From: Clostridium saccharoperbutylacetonicum N1-4(HMT) | Lineage (GTDB): Bacteria > Bacillota > Clostridia > Clostridiales > Clostridiaceae | Direction: 5' to 3' | Assembly (NCBI RefSeq): GCF_000340885.1 | Contig: NC_020292.1 | Location: 62,001 to 126,000 of the forward strand | DNA: 64,000 nucleotides | In this document: piece after piece, positions 9,306 through 19,230 of the stretch | Layout of the letters: every line of letters starts with the position of its first letter | Numbering within the stretch: position 1 is the stretch's first letter | The notes under the pieces: generated by a model | What the model was told of the DNA's origin: nothing | Seen by the model: only the letters and a program-made list of their open reading frames with translations | Databases searched by the model: none | Position numbers and translations under genes: made by a program

Positions 9306-11123
9306 ATGAGAATAGATAAAAAAAATGATGCAACATATACAAAAGAATTAGATGAAATGGAAAAATATTTCCTAAATATGTTTAAAAGATTTATTGAAAA
9401 TGATCCTGGGTTTTTAGATAAATCTGTTGAGTCAATAATTACAGAAGCTGTTAAGAGAGCAAAAAAAGAAATTATATTTGAGAAAGCTTCAGGAGTGTTG
9501 AGCATAAACAATATGTCCGGAGTTGTTAAATTAACATTGGATGATTTAAATGGTGAGCCTAAGATTCCAACAAAATATTCAGCATTTAACAGGCCTTTTG
9601 GAACTGATAGTGGTACAGTATGTGAAGGGAATGATCCAAGATTATCAGATGCAAGGATTCCACTGCCTCATAACCATAATGATTTATATTACCGAAAATC
9701 GGAGCTTGTGACGCACACTGAAGATGGGTATATGGATAAACTTGATAAGATTAAGTTAGATGGAATAGAAGCAAATGCAAATTTTTACATACATCCCATA
9801 GGACGAGGATATAACCATATTCCTGTTGGAGGAGCTAGCGGACAATATTTAAAATGGCACAGTGATGGAGAAGCAGAGTGGGCAGATGTTGCCTTAAATA
9901 AAGTGACAGAAACAGCTGACGGAATAATGTCAAAAGAAGATAAGATAAAATTAGATGGAATAGAAGCAAATGTAAAGAATTATATTCATCCAACGGGTTC
10001 TGGATATAACCATATTCCGTCAGGAGGTAATTCTGACCAAATATTAGAATGGAAAGCTGATGGAGATGCACAGTGGAAATCAAAACCATGTGGAAATAAT
10101 GGGCAAGTATATTATATAAAAGGCAATAGTTCAAGTGAAATAACTCCAGGATATATTTTATATAAAGCAACTATAATTGAAACAGATAAGGAACTTGAGG
10201 ATGCAAAAGTAACCTTAATAGATCCTTCAGTAATTTATAATACTTGGTATAGATTTTCACATGATAGTAGCGAAAGTCAGCCAGCGGTAACATCAGAAAC
10301 TACTGGTTGGGTATATGATTCGGATAAGAAAAAGATAATATGTCAAAATAATTCTATCAGTTATATTGGTTTTATAAGTCCAGAAAAATATGATAATTAT
10401 AATCTTGAAGTTACTATATCATCAACAGACATGGATAATGATGCCATAGGATCTGTAATAGCATTTACAAAAGATGCAGCTGGAAGAGAATATACTCTTT
10501 CTGTTGTAAGAATGAGGAGCTTTGAGTCTCATGTTTTAGTAGAAAATATATCAACTCAATATGCAATTGTATATAACTATAATAGAAGTGATGAAAAATT
10601 AATAAGTTATTATTCAATCAGCTCAGATACTGTCGGTAATTGGGCAGATATACCAAATGGTATAAGATTGAAGATAATAAGAGACGGTGATAAGATAACA
10701 ACTTATAGTTCTGATATGAATTCAACTACAGTTTCTGCTTATAATAAAATTGACATTGATTTAAATTCTAATGAGTTACTAAGTAAATTTAAAGGACCAT
10801 GTCAATATGGATATTCTTGTCTATCTCAAATGTATTCTAGTTTTTCCGATATAAAATTTGATAAAGATAATAAATATATTTATGATTCAAGAACAAATTC
10901 AACTTGGATGGTAGATGTAGCTGGAAATTGGAGCATTGACTCTTCTAAAAAAGTATCCAGTGAACTAGGGATTGGTAAGTTTGTATTTAATGAAGTAACT
11001 AAAAAGCTATATTATATTAATGATTCTGATAATATAATATCTTTTAATAGCGATTACATTAAAAAAAGTGAATTAAATTCTTATCTTGATAATTATTTGA
11101 AAAGTAAAGGAGTGATTAGTTAA
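9306..11123 (+). CDS. tail fibre with repeat stalk and LamG-like domain
   Basis: I chose ATG 9306; the GTG nine bases upstream forms part of the AAGGGTGAT Shine-Dalgarno. The 605-residue product has a helical head (residues 1-70). The classic fibre phrase GNDPRLSDARIPLPHNH follows, then two repeats of DKIKLDGIEAN / YNHIP / WxxDGxAxW at about 140-265. Residues about 300-500 resemble a concanavalin A/LamG-like fold (SVIAFTKDAAGREYTLSVV). The C-terminus is helical. It ends in TAATG overlapping the coiled-coil gene. Remnants of further copies lie at 7713 and 21545. Confidence 0.75.
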   Translation: MRIDKKNDATYTKELDEMEKYFLNMFKRFIENDPGFLDKSVESIITEAVKRAKKEIIFEKASGVLSINNMSGVVKLTLDDLNGEPKIPTKYSAFNRPFGTDSGTVCEGNDPRLSDARIPLPHNHNDLYYRKSELVTHTEDGYMDKLDKIKLDGIEANANFYIHPIGRGYNHIPVGGASGQYLKWHSDGEAEWADVALNKVTETADGIMSKEDKIKLDGIEANVKNYIHPTGSGYNHIPSGGNSDQILEWKADGDAQWKSKPCGNNGQVYYIKGNSSSEITPGYILYKATIIETDKELEDAKVTLIDPSVIYNTWYRFSHDSSESQPAVTSETTGWVYDSDKKKIICQNNSISYIGFISPEKYDNYNLEVTISSTDMDNDAIGSVIAFTKDAAGREYTLSVVRMRSFESHVLVENISTQYAIVYNYNRSDEKLISYYSISSDTVGNWADIPNGIRLKIIRDGDKITTYSSDMNSTTVSAYNKIDIDLNSNELLSKFKGPCQYGYSCLSQMYSSFSDIKFDKDNKYIYDSRTNSTWMVDVAGNWSIDSSKKVSSELGIGKFVFNEVTKKLYYINDSDNIISFNSDYIKKSELNSYLDNYLKSKGVIS

Positions 11124-11779
11124 TGAAAAAATATTTGGACAATAGTGGATTAACTTATTATTCTACTAAATTATATGATTATCTTAAAAATAAACTTACT
11201 GCACTAAATTCTAAGATTTCTAATTTGGAAGTAAAGGTCGATTCCGACAATAAGGAATTAATCACTAAAATAGAAAATAATAATCAAAGTATAAATCAGA
11301 ATACTTCTGATATAAAAACTGCAAATAGCAATATCAGTAATCTATCAATTAAGGTTGATAATAATTATGATGAGCTTAAGGCGGATTTTAATTCTGCAGA
11401 TATGAGACCAACGGGTGATTCTATTTTTATAAATAATGTGGAGCAATTTGTATTTAAGGATATAGGCGCTGGAGAAACAGTTACAATCCCAAATTCAGGA
11501 GATGGAAGTGACTTTCTTATAGAGTGTTTTGTAAAAACAGAAACTGGAACACCACTTGTCCATAAGAGCTTGAATATTAATACTTCTACAAAAGATTTAT
11601 TAGAATATGATGATAGATATGTTGAAATAACAGATTATGGAGCAAAGCCTAAAGATAATGTAACCTTAGATTTAACTTTGCAAGGCACAATTGGTGAATA
11701 TAATATCTACACTACTGATTTACTTCCAGTAGAACTGGTAGATAGTATAAATAATTTAACAGATTATAAATTATCTTAG
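11123..11779 (+). CDS. coiled-coil tail protein, copy 2 of 3
   Basis: A 218-residue paralog of the 4695 and 21687 proteins, closest to 21687 (nearly identical first 60 residues). The head KKYLDNSGLTYYSTKLYDYL is followed by a coiled coil with the regular NxxISNLxxKV pattern to about residue 90. A beta-rich C-terminal domain follows (INNVEQFVFKDI, DGSDFLIECF). Its start overlaps the stop of the tail-fibre gene by one base. The palindrome GTCGATTCCGAC at 11237 lies in the codons for VDSD. Confidence 0.65.
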   Translation: MKKYLDNSGLTYYSTKLYDYLKNKLTALNSKISNLEVKVDSDNKELITKIENNNQSINQNTSDIKTANSNISNLSIKVDNNYDELKADFNSADMRPTGDSIFINNVEQFVFKDIGAGETVTIPNSGDGSDFLIECFVKTETGTPLVHKSLNINTSTKDLLEYDDRYVEITDYGAKPKDNVTLDLTLQGTIGEYNIYTTDLLPVELVDSINNLTDYKLS

Positions 11780-11797
11780 ACGAAAGTGGTGCTTAAA

Positions 11798-12442
11798 ATG
11801 AATTGCCTTATATATTCAGGAAATAAATACTTTGGTATTGAAAATAATGAATTAGCTGAAACTACATTAAATATTGAAAATGCTTTTGACTCATCCCTTT
11901 TAGATTCTTTAAGGGATGAGTTAAAAGCATATGCACCTTTTAAAATTGTATTATTTAATGCTAATAAGAATAAGAGCATGGTCTATAAAATAAATAGTTC
12001 CAATGCTTTTATTCTTATAAATTTAACTAATATAAAGCATGAGAACATTCAATTTGAAAACAAGCATAAGATGCTCGTATCAAATGATTTAAAAAATTGG
12101 GATAACTACTATGATTCTAATAATTGTGACTCTAGATATTTTGAGAACTATTCTGATAGATACATCAAAGATTATGTAAATAGTAAATGTAAATATATTA
12201 ACTATATTAGCAAAAATTATAGCTATATTTTATTAAAATTGAATGATGGAGAATTGCTAAATAAATTATTTGAAAATATATTAGGAGAATATAAGAGGAT
12301 TGATTATGATACAAATTTTAATACAGGAGCAATAAATCAAGTGACTGTAACTTTTCCAGAAAAATATAGTCAAGTATTAATCAAAAAAACAAAATCTGTA
12401 GAGAGGAACACAATTATAAAGGATAGTATAGCTGTTTTTTAG
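11798..12442 (+). CDS. adhesin-associated protein, copy 2 of 3
   Basis: I chose ATG 11798, served by AAAGTGGTG, over in-frame GTGs at 11786 and 11789 that form part of that site. The 214-residue product starts MNCLIYSGNKYFGI and contains NAFILINLTNI and HKMLVSNDLKNWDNYYD, which are also found in the C-terminal half of the 22357 product. It ends in a hydrophobic AVF tip. The family is unknown. As in the other two copies it follows the coiled-coil protein and precedes a glycine-rich adhesin. Confidence 0.5.
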   Translation: MNCLIYSGNKYFGIENNELAETTLNIENAFDSSLLDSLRDELKAYAPFKIVLFNANKNKSMVYKINSSNAFILINLTNIKHENIQFENKHKMLVSNDLKNWDNYYDSNNCDSRYFENYSDRYIKDYVNSKCKYINYISKNYSYILLKLNDGELLNKLFENILGEYKRIDYDTNFNTGAINQVTVTFPEKYSQVLIKKTKSVERNTIIKDSIAVF

Positions 12443-12454
12443 GAGGAATTTACT

Positions 12455-13293
12455 ATGGGAGTAAAAACAGTCACATTTAATTACACAGGGATAATGCAGA
12501 CTTGGATTCCACCAGAGGGTGTATATAGGATAAAAATAGAGTGTTATGGTGCTAAAGGTGGGGGATTAACTGGGGGAATGGGTGCTAATAATACAAGCTC
12601 CCCAGCAACTCAAACCAGTGGATATGCATTCGGAAGAGGTCAAGATGCATGGAGTGTTGTGTGGGATGGAAATGGTGGGAATATTGGACAAGGCGGAGGT
12701 GGCTGGTATGGCGGATATACTTCTGCTGTATATCCATTAATTAATTTATATAAGCCATTTATGATAGATGGAGTTTATTATTTTCCTAATGATATATTGG
12801 ATTATGCTAATTCAAAAATATGTATTATTGATATTAATAAAGATTCTAAATTAGATATGAATTATATCCCATCAAACATAGCTTTATCTAAAACAAATAT
12901 AAAAGTAAAAAATAAATATACGCCAGTACATTATGAATTTGAGCATACATTTTTAGATATAAATTCAAATGATAAATTAAAAGTAGATTATTTTTAGATT
13001 TTAGTGAAGATAAATCATATAAAAATTGTAGTATGCTAAATAAGGATATTATAATTAACGATTTTTATCTAAATCTTAAATTTAATTTATATGATGGAAT
13101 ACTTAATTCTATAACATTATATGGGAAAAATAATGATAGATATACTAAACTTAAGGGCATTGATAGAGAAGTATATAATAACTTTAATTCGGAAATGTTA
13201 GTATGTTTCAAAGATAAGTATGAGGAATTGATAGTTAATATGATTGCAAAACAATCATTTGATTATACAATTGATACTTTAGATAAGTTTTAG
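12455..13293 (+). pseudogene. frameshifted glycine-rich adhesin
   Basis: The first frame (12455-12997) starts well (AGGAGGAATTTACT site, TFNYTGIMQTWIPP, KIECYGAKGG), but its glycine-rich half is cut to about 70 residues and it stops at 12997 after VDYF. The +1 frame then continues the homologous sequence to 13293, ending DYTIDTLDKF. In the intact 17271 gene the same place reads TAT followed by six T; here there are five (12991-12995). A one-base loss in a T tract therefore explains the break. It is either a decayed copy or a slippage-switchable gene. Confidence 0.7.
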
Positions 13294-13384
13294 CAATTAT
13301 ACAAGGCTCTATAGAATTGGTTGAATAGGGGAAAAACTACATCATTTTGCAATATGGCATATGTGCTTTTTAGGAGGGTTTATT

Positions 13385-14752
13385 ATGCAAAAAATTTTTA
13401 CTTTTAATTATACTGGGCAAGCACAAACATGGATTACTCCTTATAGTGGGAAATATAGATTAGAATGTTGGGGTGCTCAGGGTGGCAACACAGGAGGGTA
13501 TATTGGTGGATATGGTGGATATGCCAAAGGAGATATAAATTTAATAAAAGGACAAAAAATATACATATATGTTGGGCAAAAGGGTACAGATGGTGGATAT
13601 CCAGCATATGCTTTTAATGGTGGCGGATATGGAGCTAGTGACACATGTGGTGCTAGTGGAGGTGGGTCATCAGATATAAGAGTTAATGCAACAGATTTAA
13701 AAAATAGAATAATTGTTGCTGGAGGTGGAGGAGGAGCATCTGGAGATACTCCTCTTGGCAACGGTGGTTATGGAGGTGGTCTTATTGGTGGTCCTAGTGA
13801 TAATGGACGAGTTGCTAATCAAACATCAGGAGCGTCTTTTGGTATTGGAGGAAATTCTAGTAATGGCGACAATGCTGGAGGTGGCGGTGGATACTACGGT
13901 GGATATGGTGCGATAGGTTCAACTGGTGGCTGTGGTGGAGGCGGTTCATCTTATTTAGGTCTACTAGAAAACGCTTCTACAGTTTCAGGAATTAATACTG
14001 GAGATGGAAAAGTAGTTATATCTCTAATTTACGACGAAGTTGCTTTCTTTTTTAAGAAAGGTGAAGAATATTACTTACCAATAGAAAAGTACTTTGATAC
14101 TGATGCAAAGAAATTTAAAGCTGTTAGTTTAAATGATTTAAGGTACGAAATTAATAATAACAACTATGGAAATATCAGTATATATAATATAAATGAACCA
14201 TTTGTGATAGATTCAATTGTATATAATCCACTTGATTATCTAGATATATCTAAATGCAAAATATGTGTTATACCTAATAGTTCTAGGACTAATGAATATG
14301 TTAAAGAATTAGATATAAACTATATTCCTACAACTAAAGCCATATCTAAAGCTAACATTAAAATTAAAGATATGTACACTCCGTATAAAAATAATATTCA
14401 AAATCCCTTTCTGAACATAGAAGCAGCCAATAAAGCTAATATTAGTTATATTATAAATTATGAAAATATATATGACATCGTAAATGACGATTGCAGTTCG
14501 ATAGATAAAAAGTTATTAAAAGATAATTTTTATTTAAGCTTTAAATTAAATGATGTAATGAGTTTGTTAAAATCAGTATCATTATGCAGTAGAGATATTA
14601 ATTATTTTAAAATAGAAGATGATGATTTAAATATAAGTAATGATTATATAAATACTCAAATTACTTTTGAAAAAAAATGTTCAGAGACAGTTATAAATAG
14701 AATAACTAAGCAATATTTTAAGTATTTAAACGATAATTTGGATACATTCTAA
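13385..14752 (+). CDS. glycine-rich adhesin / receptor-binding candidate 3
   Basis: I chose ATG 13385 because TAGGAGGG lies just upstream; the in-frame ATG at 13361 overlaps that site. The 455-residue product has the head IFTFNYTGQAQTWITP / YRLECWGAQGG. A glycine-rich half runs to about residue 215 with GGGSSDIRVN, RIIVAGGGGGAS and GGGGSSYLGL blocks. The middle domain (KKGEEYYLPIEKYFD, EPFVIDSIVYNPLDYLD) is most like that of 14780. The C-terminal domain (NRITKQYFKYLNDNLDTF) is family A, like 7787 and 15950. That combination is evidence of domain shuffling. Confidence 0.65.
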   Translation: MQKIFTFNYTGQAQTWITPYSGKYRLECWGAQGGNTGGYIGGYGGYAKGDINLIKGQKIYIYVGQKGTDGGYPAYAFNGGGYGASDTCGASGGGSSDIRVNATDLKNRIIVAGGGGGASGDTPLGNGGYGGGLIGGPSDNGRVANQTSGASFGIGGNSSNGDNAGGGGGYYGGYGAIGSTGGCGGGGSSYLGLLENASTVSGINTGDGKVVISLIYDEVAFFFKKGEEYYLPIEKYFDTDAKKFKAVSLNDLRYEINNNNYGNISIYNINEPFVIDSIVYNPLDYLDISKCKICVIPNSSRTNEYVKELDINYIPTTKAISKANIKIKDMYTPYKNNIQNPFLNIEAANKANISYIINYENIYDIVNDDCSSIDKKLLKDNFYLSFKLNDVMSLLKSVSLCSRDINYFKIEDDDLNISNDYINTQITFEKKCSETVINRITKQYFKYLNDNLDTF

Positions 14753-14779
14753 TGAAGCAGCTTTTTAGGAGGAATTTTT

Positions 14780-15937
14780 ATGATAAAAACCTTTAATTTT
14801 AAATATATTGGAACCATACAAACCTGGATGATTCCTTATGATGGAATATATAAAATAGAAGCTTATGGTGCGCAGGGTGGCAATGTAGGTAAAGTACGTC
14901 CAAATTTACATGAAGGCGGTAAGGGAGCATATATTTCTGGAAAGTTTAATTTAAAAGCTGGAAACAACTTATATATATTGGTTGGTGGAGCATGTGTAAG
15001 TAAAGATTGGTATGACTGGGTAGGCGGCGGTGGTGCTGGGGATGACGGTTGTAATATTGTTGGTAATGGTCAAACTTTACCTGGTTATGGTGGAGTTGGA
15101 AGAGCTGTTACCACAACAGAAGGCTCAGGCAGAGGATCAAGTTCAGGCAGTGGTGCAGGGTCTGTAACTAATGGTAATTGTAGTCGTATGTCTCCAGCAT
15201 TGTCATTTATAAATATAAGTCTATTATATGGAACTTATACTCTCTTTTTTCAAAAAGATAATGAGTATTATTTGCCAATAGGAAAATATTTCAATACTAC
15301 GAAAAAATCATTTGACCCCATAAGTTTAAATGATTTAATGAATGAAATTTATAATAACAATTACCTAATTACCAATTTGTATGATTTAAATACACCATTT
15401 GTAATAAATTCGATTACTTATAATCCACTTGATTATTTAGATATATCTAAATGTAGAATGTGTCTCATACAAGATTATTCTGATGTAAAAGAAAATATAT
15501 CAACATTAAATATAAAATATAGTCCATCATCTATAGCCTTAGCAAAGACTAATATAAAAATAAGGGATAAATATGATAAGCAAGAAACTGCGTTTATAAA
15601 TATAACACCTAATTCTAAATCTGATCTTAGTTATTTTTTGGATTATGGTGAGAACAAATTATATAAGGAATGTAGTGAATTAGGTAAAGAGATAATTAAG
15701 GATGATTTCTATGCTAATTTTATGTTTGACACTCCAAATGCGTTACTAAGTTCGGTAACTTTATATGGCAAAAATAATGACAAGTATAGTAAAATTAAAA
15801 ACTATGAAATTGAGGTTTATGAAAATTTAAATGAAGCTAAATTTATAACCTTTAAAAATTCATATAATGAAGTGTTAGTTAATAAAATTACAAAAGAATC
15901 TTTTGATTATACAATTAACACTTTAGATAAATTTTAA
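14780..15937 (+). CDS. glycine-rich adhesin, short glycine domain, candidate 4
   Basis: A 385-residue product with an AGGAGGAA site. The head (TFNFKYIGTIQTWMIP, YKIEAYGAQGG) is typical, but the glycine-rich half is reduced to about 140 residues and lacks the RIIVAGGGG strand. Either there has been an internal deletion or the fold is shorter. The middle domain (NEYYLPIGKYFN, NTPFVINSITYNPLDYLD) resembles 13385. The C-terminal domain (LYGKNNDKYSKIK, ITKESFDYTINTLDKF) belongs to family B with 17271 and 20431. The frame is intact, so it may still be functional. Confidence 0.6.
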   Translation: MIKTFNFKYIGTIQTWMIPYDGIYKIEAYGAQGGNVGKVRPNLHEGGKGAYISGKFNLKAGNNLYILVGGACVSKDWYDWVGGGGAGDDGCNIVGNGQTLPGYGGVGRAVTTTEGSGRGSSSGSGAGSVTNGNCSRMSPALSFINISLLYGTYTLFFQKDNEYYLPIGKYFNTTKKSFDPISLNDLMNEIYNNNYLITNLYDLNTPFVINSITYNPLDYLDISKCRMCLIQDYSDVKENISTLNIKYSPSSIALAKTNIKIRDKYDKQETAFINITPNSKSDLSYFLDYGENKLYKECSELGKEIIKDDFYANFMFDTPNALLSSVTLYGKNNDKYSKIKNYEIEVYENLNEAKFITFKNSYNEVLVNKITKESFDYTINTLDKF

Positions 15938-15949
15938 CGAGGTGATTTT

Positions 15950-17257
15950 ATGGCATTAAAAACAATTATATTTAATTATACAGGAGCAGTACAGACTTGG
16001 ACTCCACCAATAGGTACAGAAAGAATAAAAATAGAATGTTATGGTGCAGGTGGTGGAAATGATGGTGGAGGTTCTGGTGGTTATGGTGGATATAGCTATG
16101 GGGAATATGTTTTTAAAATTAAAATCTCAACTGTTTACATTTATGTAGGAGGAGCTGGAGTTTCTGGAGCATCTGGAAGTGGTGGAGGATGGAATGGTGG
16201 AGGTAATGCTGGACCATCTGGTTCTTCTGGAGGAGGCGGAGGTGGTGGATATTATCAAAATGGTGGTGAAGGAGGTGGTTTGACTGGAAATACTGGAAGT
16301 GGTGGTGCTATAGGTGGAAGTCAAGTTTATGGAGGTACAGGTTCTAGAAATGGAGGTTTTGGATATGGTGGAAGTCATCCAGGAGATGGTGGAGGAGGTG
16401 GTGGTGGCTATTATGGAGGCGGATCTGGTAATGGGGATGCTGGAGGTGGAGGGGGTTCCTCTTATATAGCTCTGTTAGAAAATAGTGGGACAACAGCTGG
16501 AATAAACAATGGTAATGGAAAAGTAGTGATAACCTTTGAAGAATTTCCATTAAAGTTATTTTTACAAATGGATGATATGTATTATATTCCCCAAAAACAA
16601 TATTATGATGTTAGGGGAAATTTTTTTAAGCCATTAAGCGCAGATGATATTTTTTCAATTATTAACAATAATGATAACGCTCAAATTTATAAGATTGATA
16701 ATATTAATTCACCTTTCGATATTAATGGTGAAACAATAATTCCATCTAAAGTACTTGATTTTAAAAAGTGCAAACTATGTATGATTAGTAAATTAAATAT
16801 TAAAAATATTATCTTTAATTATAATCCATCAATATACTCATTGTCTAAAACGACTATTAAAATAAAAGAAAAATATACTCCCTTTTTAGAGGATTTAAAA
16901 AATGCTTATTTATATATTATTGGAACAAATGAATCTGGCATTGGATATGCAATTGATTTTGACAAAACTTTTAAGACTGCATCAAATAATAATGCATATT
17001 TTATAGATACAGAAATTTTAAAAGATGATTTTTATTTAAGTTTTATATTTAATAAATCAGCAACAATGTTAACTACAATAACATTATCTAAAAACGATAG
17101 TGTTACTTATTCTAAAATAGAAAATGACAATTTAATTATAAGTAATGATTTTGTTGATACATTTGTAAATTTTGAAAAAGCGTATGGAAAAGTATTGATA
17201 AATAGGTTAACTAAGCAATATTTTAAGTATTTTAATGATAATTTGGATACTTTCTAA
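15950..17257 (+). CDS. glycine-rich adhesin / receptor-binding candidate 5
   Basis: A 435-residue product with a CGAGGTGAT site twelve bases after the previous stop. The head is TIIFNYTGAVQTWTPP / RIKIECYGAGGG, and a very regular glycine-rich half runs to about residue 185, ending in GGGGGSSYIALLENSG and GKVVITF. This copy lacks the usual SDIR/RIIVAGG pair. The C-terminal domain ends LTKQYFKYFNDNLDTF (family A). The decayed copy at 20232 has nearly the same 5' sequence, so the two share a recent ancestor. Confidence 0.65.
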   Translation: MALKTIIFNYTGAVQTWTPPIGTERIKIECYGAGGGNDGGGSGGYGGYSYGEYVFKIKISTVYIYVGGAGVSGASGSGGGWNGGGNAGPSGSSGGGGGGGYYQNGGEGGGLTGNTGSGGAIGGSQVYGGTGSRNGGFGYGGSHPGDGGGGGGGYYGGGSGNGDAGGGGGSSYIALLENSGTTAGINNGNGKVVITFEEFPLKLFLQMDDMYYIPQKQYYDVRGNFFKPLSADDIFSIINNNDNAQIYKIDNINSPFDINGETIIPSKVLDFKKCKLCMISKLNIKNIIFNYNPSIYSLSKTTIKIKEKYTPFLEDLKNAYLYIIGTNESGIGYAIDFDKTFKTASNNNAYFIDTEILKDDFYLSFIFNKSATMLTTITLSKNDSVTYSKIENDNLIISNDFVDTFVNFEKAYGKVLINRLTKQYFKYFNDNLDTF

Positions 17258-17270
17258 TGGAGAAATTTTT

Positions 17271-18836
17271 ATGATGAATTTTAAATATAGTGGATTAATA
17301 GAAACATATAAAATTGTAAATGAAGGAAGATATGTTATAGAATGCTGGGGGGCTTCTGGTGGTGGTGAAGATAGATCAACTTGTGGTCTTGGCGCATATT
17401 CAAGGAGTACACATTATTTACATGAGGGTGATGTATTAAAAATATTAGTAGCTGGAAAAGGTGCATGGGATGGTTCAAGAGGTGGTGGTGGTGGTGGAAG
17501 TTTTGTAGAATTAAATTCTACTACTCTTCTTTGCTGTGCAGGAGGCGGAGGAGGTTCTATGTTCAGCAGACTTTCAAGTAATTATTCGCATGGGCAAGCA
17601 GGGCAGCAGGGAGGTAACTATAATTTAACTGGATATAATGGAAATATAAGCAATGGTGGTTCAGCCTATGCAGGAGGCGGTGGTGCTGGATATATTGGAA
17701 ATGGAGCAGGAATGACCTGTACTCCGTCAACTCATGCTTATGCTTGGCTTTATGGTGGTTGGTCTTTTAAAAACGGAGGCGCTGGTGGATATGGGAATAT
17801 CTCTACAAATGCTGGAGGATATACTGTTGATTTAAGATCAGCACCTAAAGGGGGATTTGGAGGTGGAGGTAGCTCGAGCTTTATTGCAATGATAGGTTAT
17901 ATGAGTGGAATTCCAGGATACTACTATAATGGTGCTGGAGGAGGTGGTGGCTATTCTGGCGGTGACTCTACTAGAGATGGTTATGGTAATACTGGTGGAG
18001 GTGGAGGTAGTTATTATGTTGGAACTACTGGAATAGAACTTGCAAAAGCTGGATATGAGGATATGCCCTCAATAACTGATAAAAATTCTACTATGAAGGG
18101 TAATTTTGGTGATGGTTTTGCAAGAATATCTGTAGCAGCAAGTTTTATATTTAGCGATGAAAATAATTTTTATATTCCAACAAAAGATTTTTTTGATATA
18201 GATACTAGGAATTTTAAAAAGTTAACACTAACCGAACTTGAAACAGAAATTTTAAATAAAACGCGTATGCCAATTTCTATTACTGGATTAAATACTCAAA
18301 TAACAGTAAATGGAGAAAATATTAATCCATTAGAAATAATAGATTTAACTAAATATAAAATTTGTGTCATATGTGAAAAGATTGTAGATAAATTAAATTT
18401 AAATTATATCCCGTCAAACATAGCTTTATCTAAAACAAACATAAAAGTAAAAAATGAATATACGCCAGTACATGATGAGCTTGAGCCCACATTTTTAAAT
18501 ATAAATTCAAATGATAAGTCCAAAATGGATTATTTTTTAGATTTTGGTGAAAATGAATTATATAAAAATTGCAATATGTTAAATAGTGATATTATAATTA
18601 ATGATTTCTATCTAAATCTTAGATTTAATTCATATGATGGAATACTTAATTCCATAACATTATATGGTAAAAATAATGATAAATATACAAAACTTAAAAG
18701 TACTAATATTGATATATATAATAGATTTAACTCGGAAATGCTCATAAGTTTTAAAGATAATTATAAGGAAGTACTAGTTAATAGTATTGCAAAACAATCA
18801 CTGGAGTATACAATTAATACTTTAGATAAATTTTAG
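17271..18836 (+). CDS. glycine-rich adhesin / receptor-binding candidate 6
   Basis: I chose ATG 17271 (GGAG 8 bases upstream); an in-frame ATG at 17235 lies inside the previous gene. The 521-residue product has the longest glycine-rich half of the array (to about residue 290), with FVELNSTTLLCCAGGGGGS in place of the usual SDIR segment. The C-terminal domain (LNYIPSNIALSKTNIKVK ... TINTLDKF) is family B and nearly matches the broken 12455 copy at DNA level over several hundred bases. The gene keeps the six-T tract that is five T in 12455. Confidence 0.65.
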   Translation: MMNFKYSGLIETYKIVNEGRYVIECWGASGGGEDRSTCGLGAYSRSTHYLHEGDVLKILVAGKGAWDGSRGGGGGGSFVELNSTTLLCCAGGGGGSMFSRLSSNYSHGQAGQQGGNYNLTGYNGNISNGGSAYAGGGGAGYIGNGAGMTCTPSTHAYAWLYGGWSFKNGGAGGYGNISTNAGGYTVDLRSAPKGGFGGGGSSSFIAMIGYMSGIPGYYYNGAGGGGGYSGGDSTRDGYGNTGGGGGSYYVGTTGIELAKAGYEDMPSITDKNSTMKGNFGDGFARISVAASFIFSDENNFYIPTKDFFDIDTRNFKKLTLTELETEILNKTRMPISITGLNTQITVNGENINPLEIIDLTKYKICVICEKIVDKLNLNYIPSNIALSKTNIKVKNEYTPVHDELEPTFLNINSNDKSKMDYFLDFGENELYKNCNMLNSDIIINDFYLNLRFNSYDGILNSITLYGKNNDKYTKLKSTNIDIYNRFNSEMLISFKDNYKEVLVNSIAKQSLEYTINTLDKF

Positions 18837-19230
18837 TAGTTATAACAGGCATTCAGCATGTATATTGATGAAAAATATTGTTTCTAAACATAAAGGCTAA
18901 AGAATGTTATCATTATCTTATCCAATATTGAAATAGTAAAAATAAGTTATATGTGTAAATAAACTCATAATGTGATAAAATAAATGTAACAAATAATGTT
19001 AATTTAGATATAAAAAAATTTTTATTAAGTTTCAAGAGTTTGTGAAACATGAGTATTTGGAACAATATAAACTAGAAAAAGGATATTTTTTTATATTTGA
19101 TTTTAGAAAAACTGAGAGATTATTTGGTGAATTAAGAATAACTAATATTGAAATTGAAGTCAATAGTAAAAAGTATTAGAAGTGTATTGCTAGATTGTAT
19201 AAAATTTGAAATATAGATAAAGGAGAAAAT
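18837..19230 (+). other. intergenic stretch with a coding remnant
   Basis: This gap of about 390 bases separates the adhesin run from the SGNH gene. Bases 19003-19179 hold an open frame without a start (described separately). The rest is AT-rich with stops in all frames. AAAGGAGAAA before 19231 is the ribosome-binding site of the next gene. I see no clear terminator. Confidence 0.5.
19003..19179 (+). pseudogene. C-terminal remnant of an unidentified protein
   Basis: An open frame of 58 codons without a start codon encodes EQYKLEKGYFFIFDFRKTER and then FGELRITNIEIEVNSKKY before a stop. The GYFFIFDFRK string is reminiscent of the C-terminal end of AAA-ATPase/PD-(D/E)XK proteins of the DUF1703 kind, but the match is from memory and short. 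It is probably the tail of a deleted cargo gene. Confidence 0.35.
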
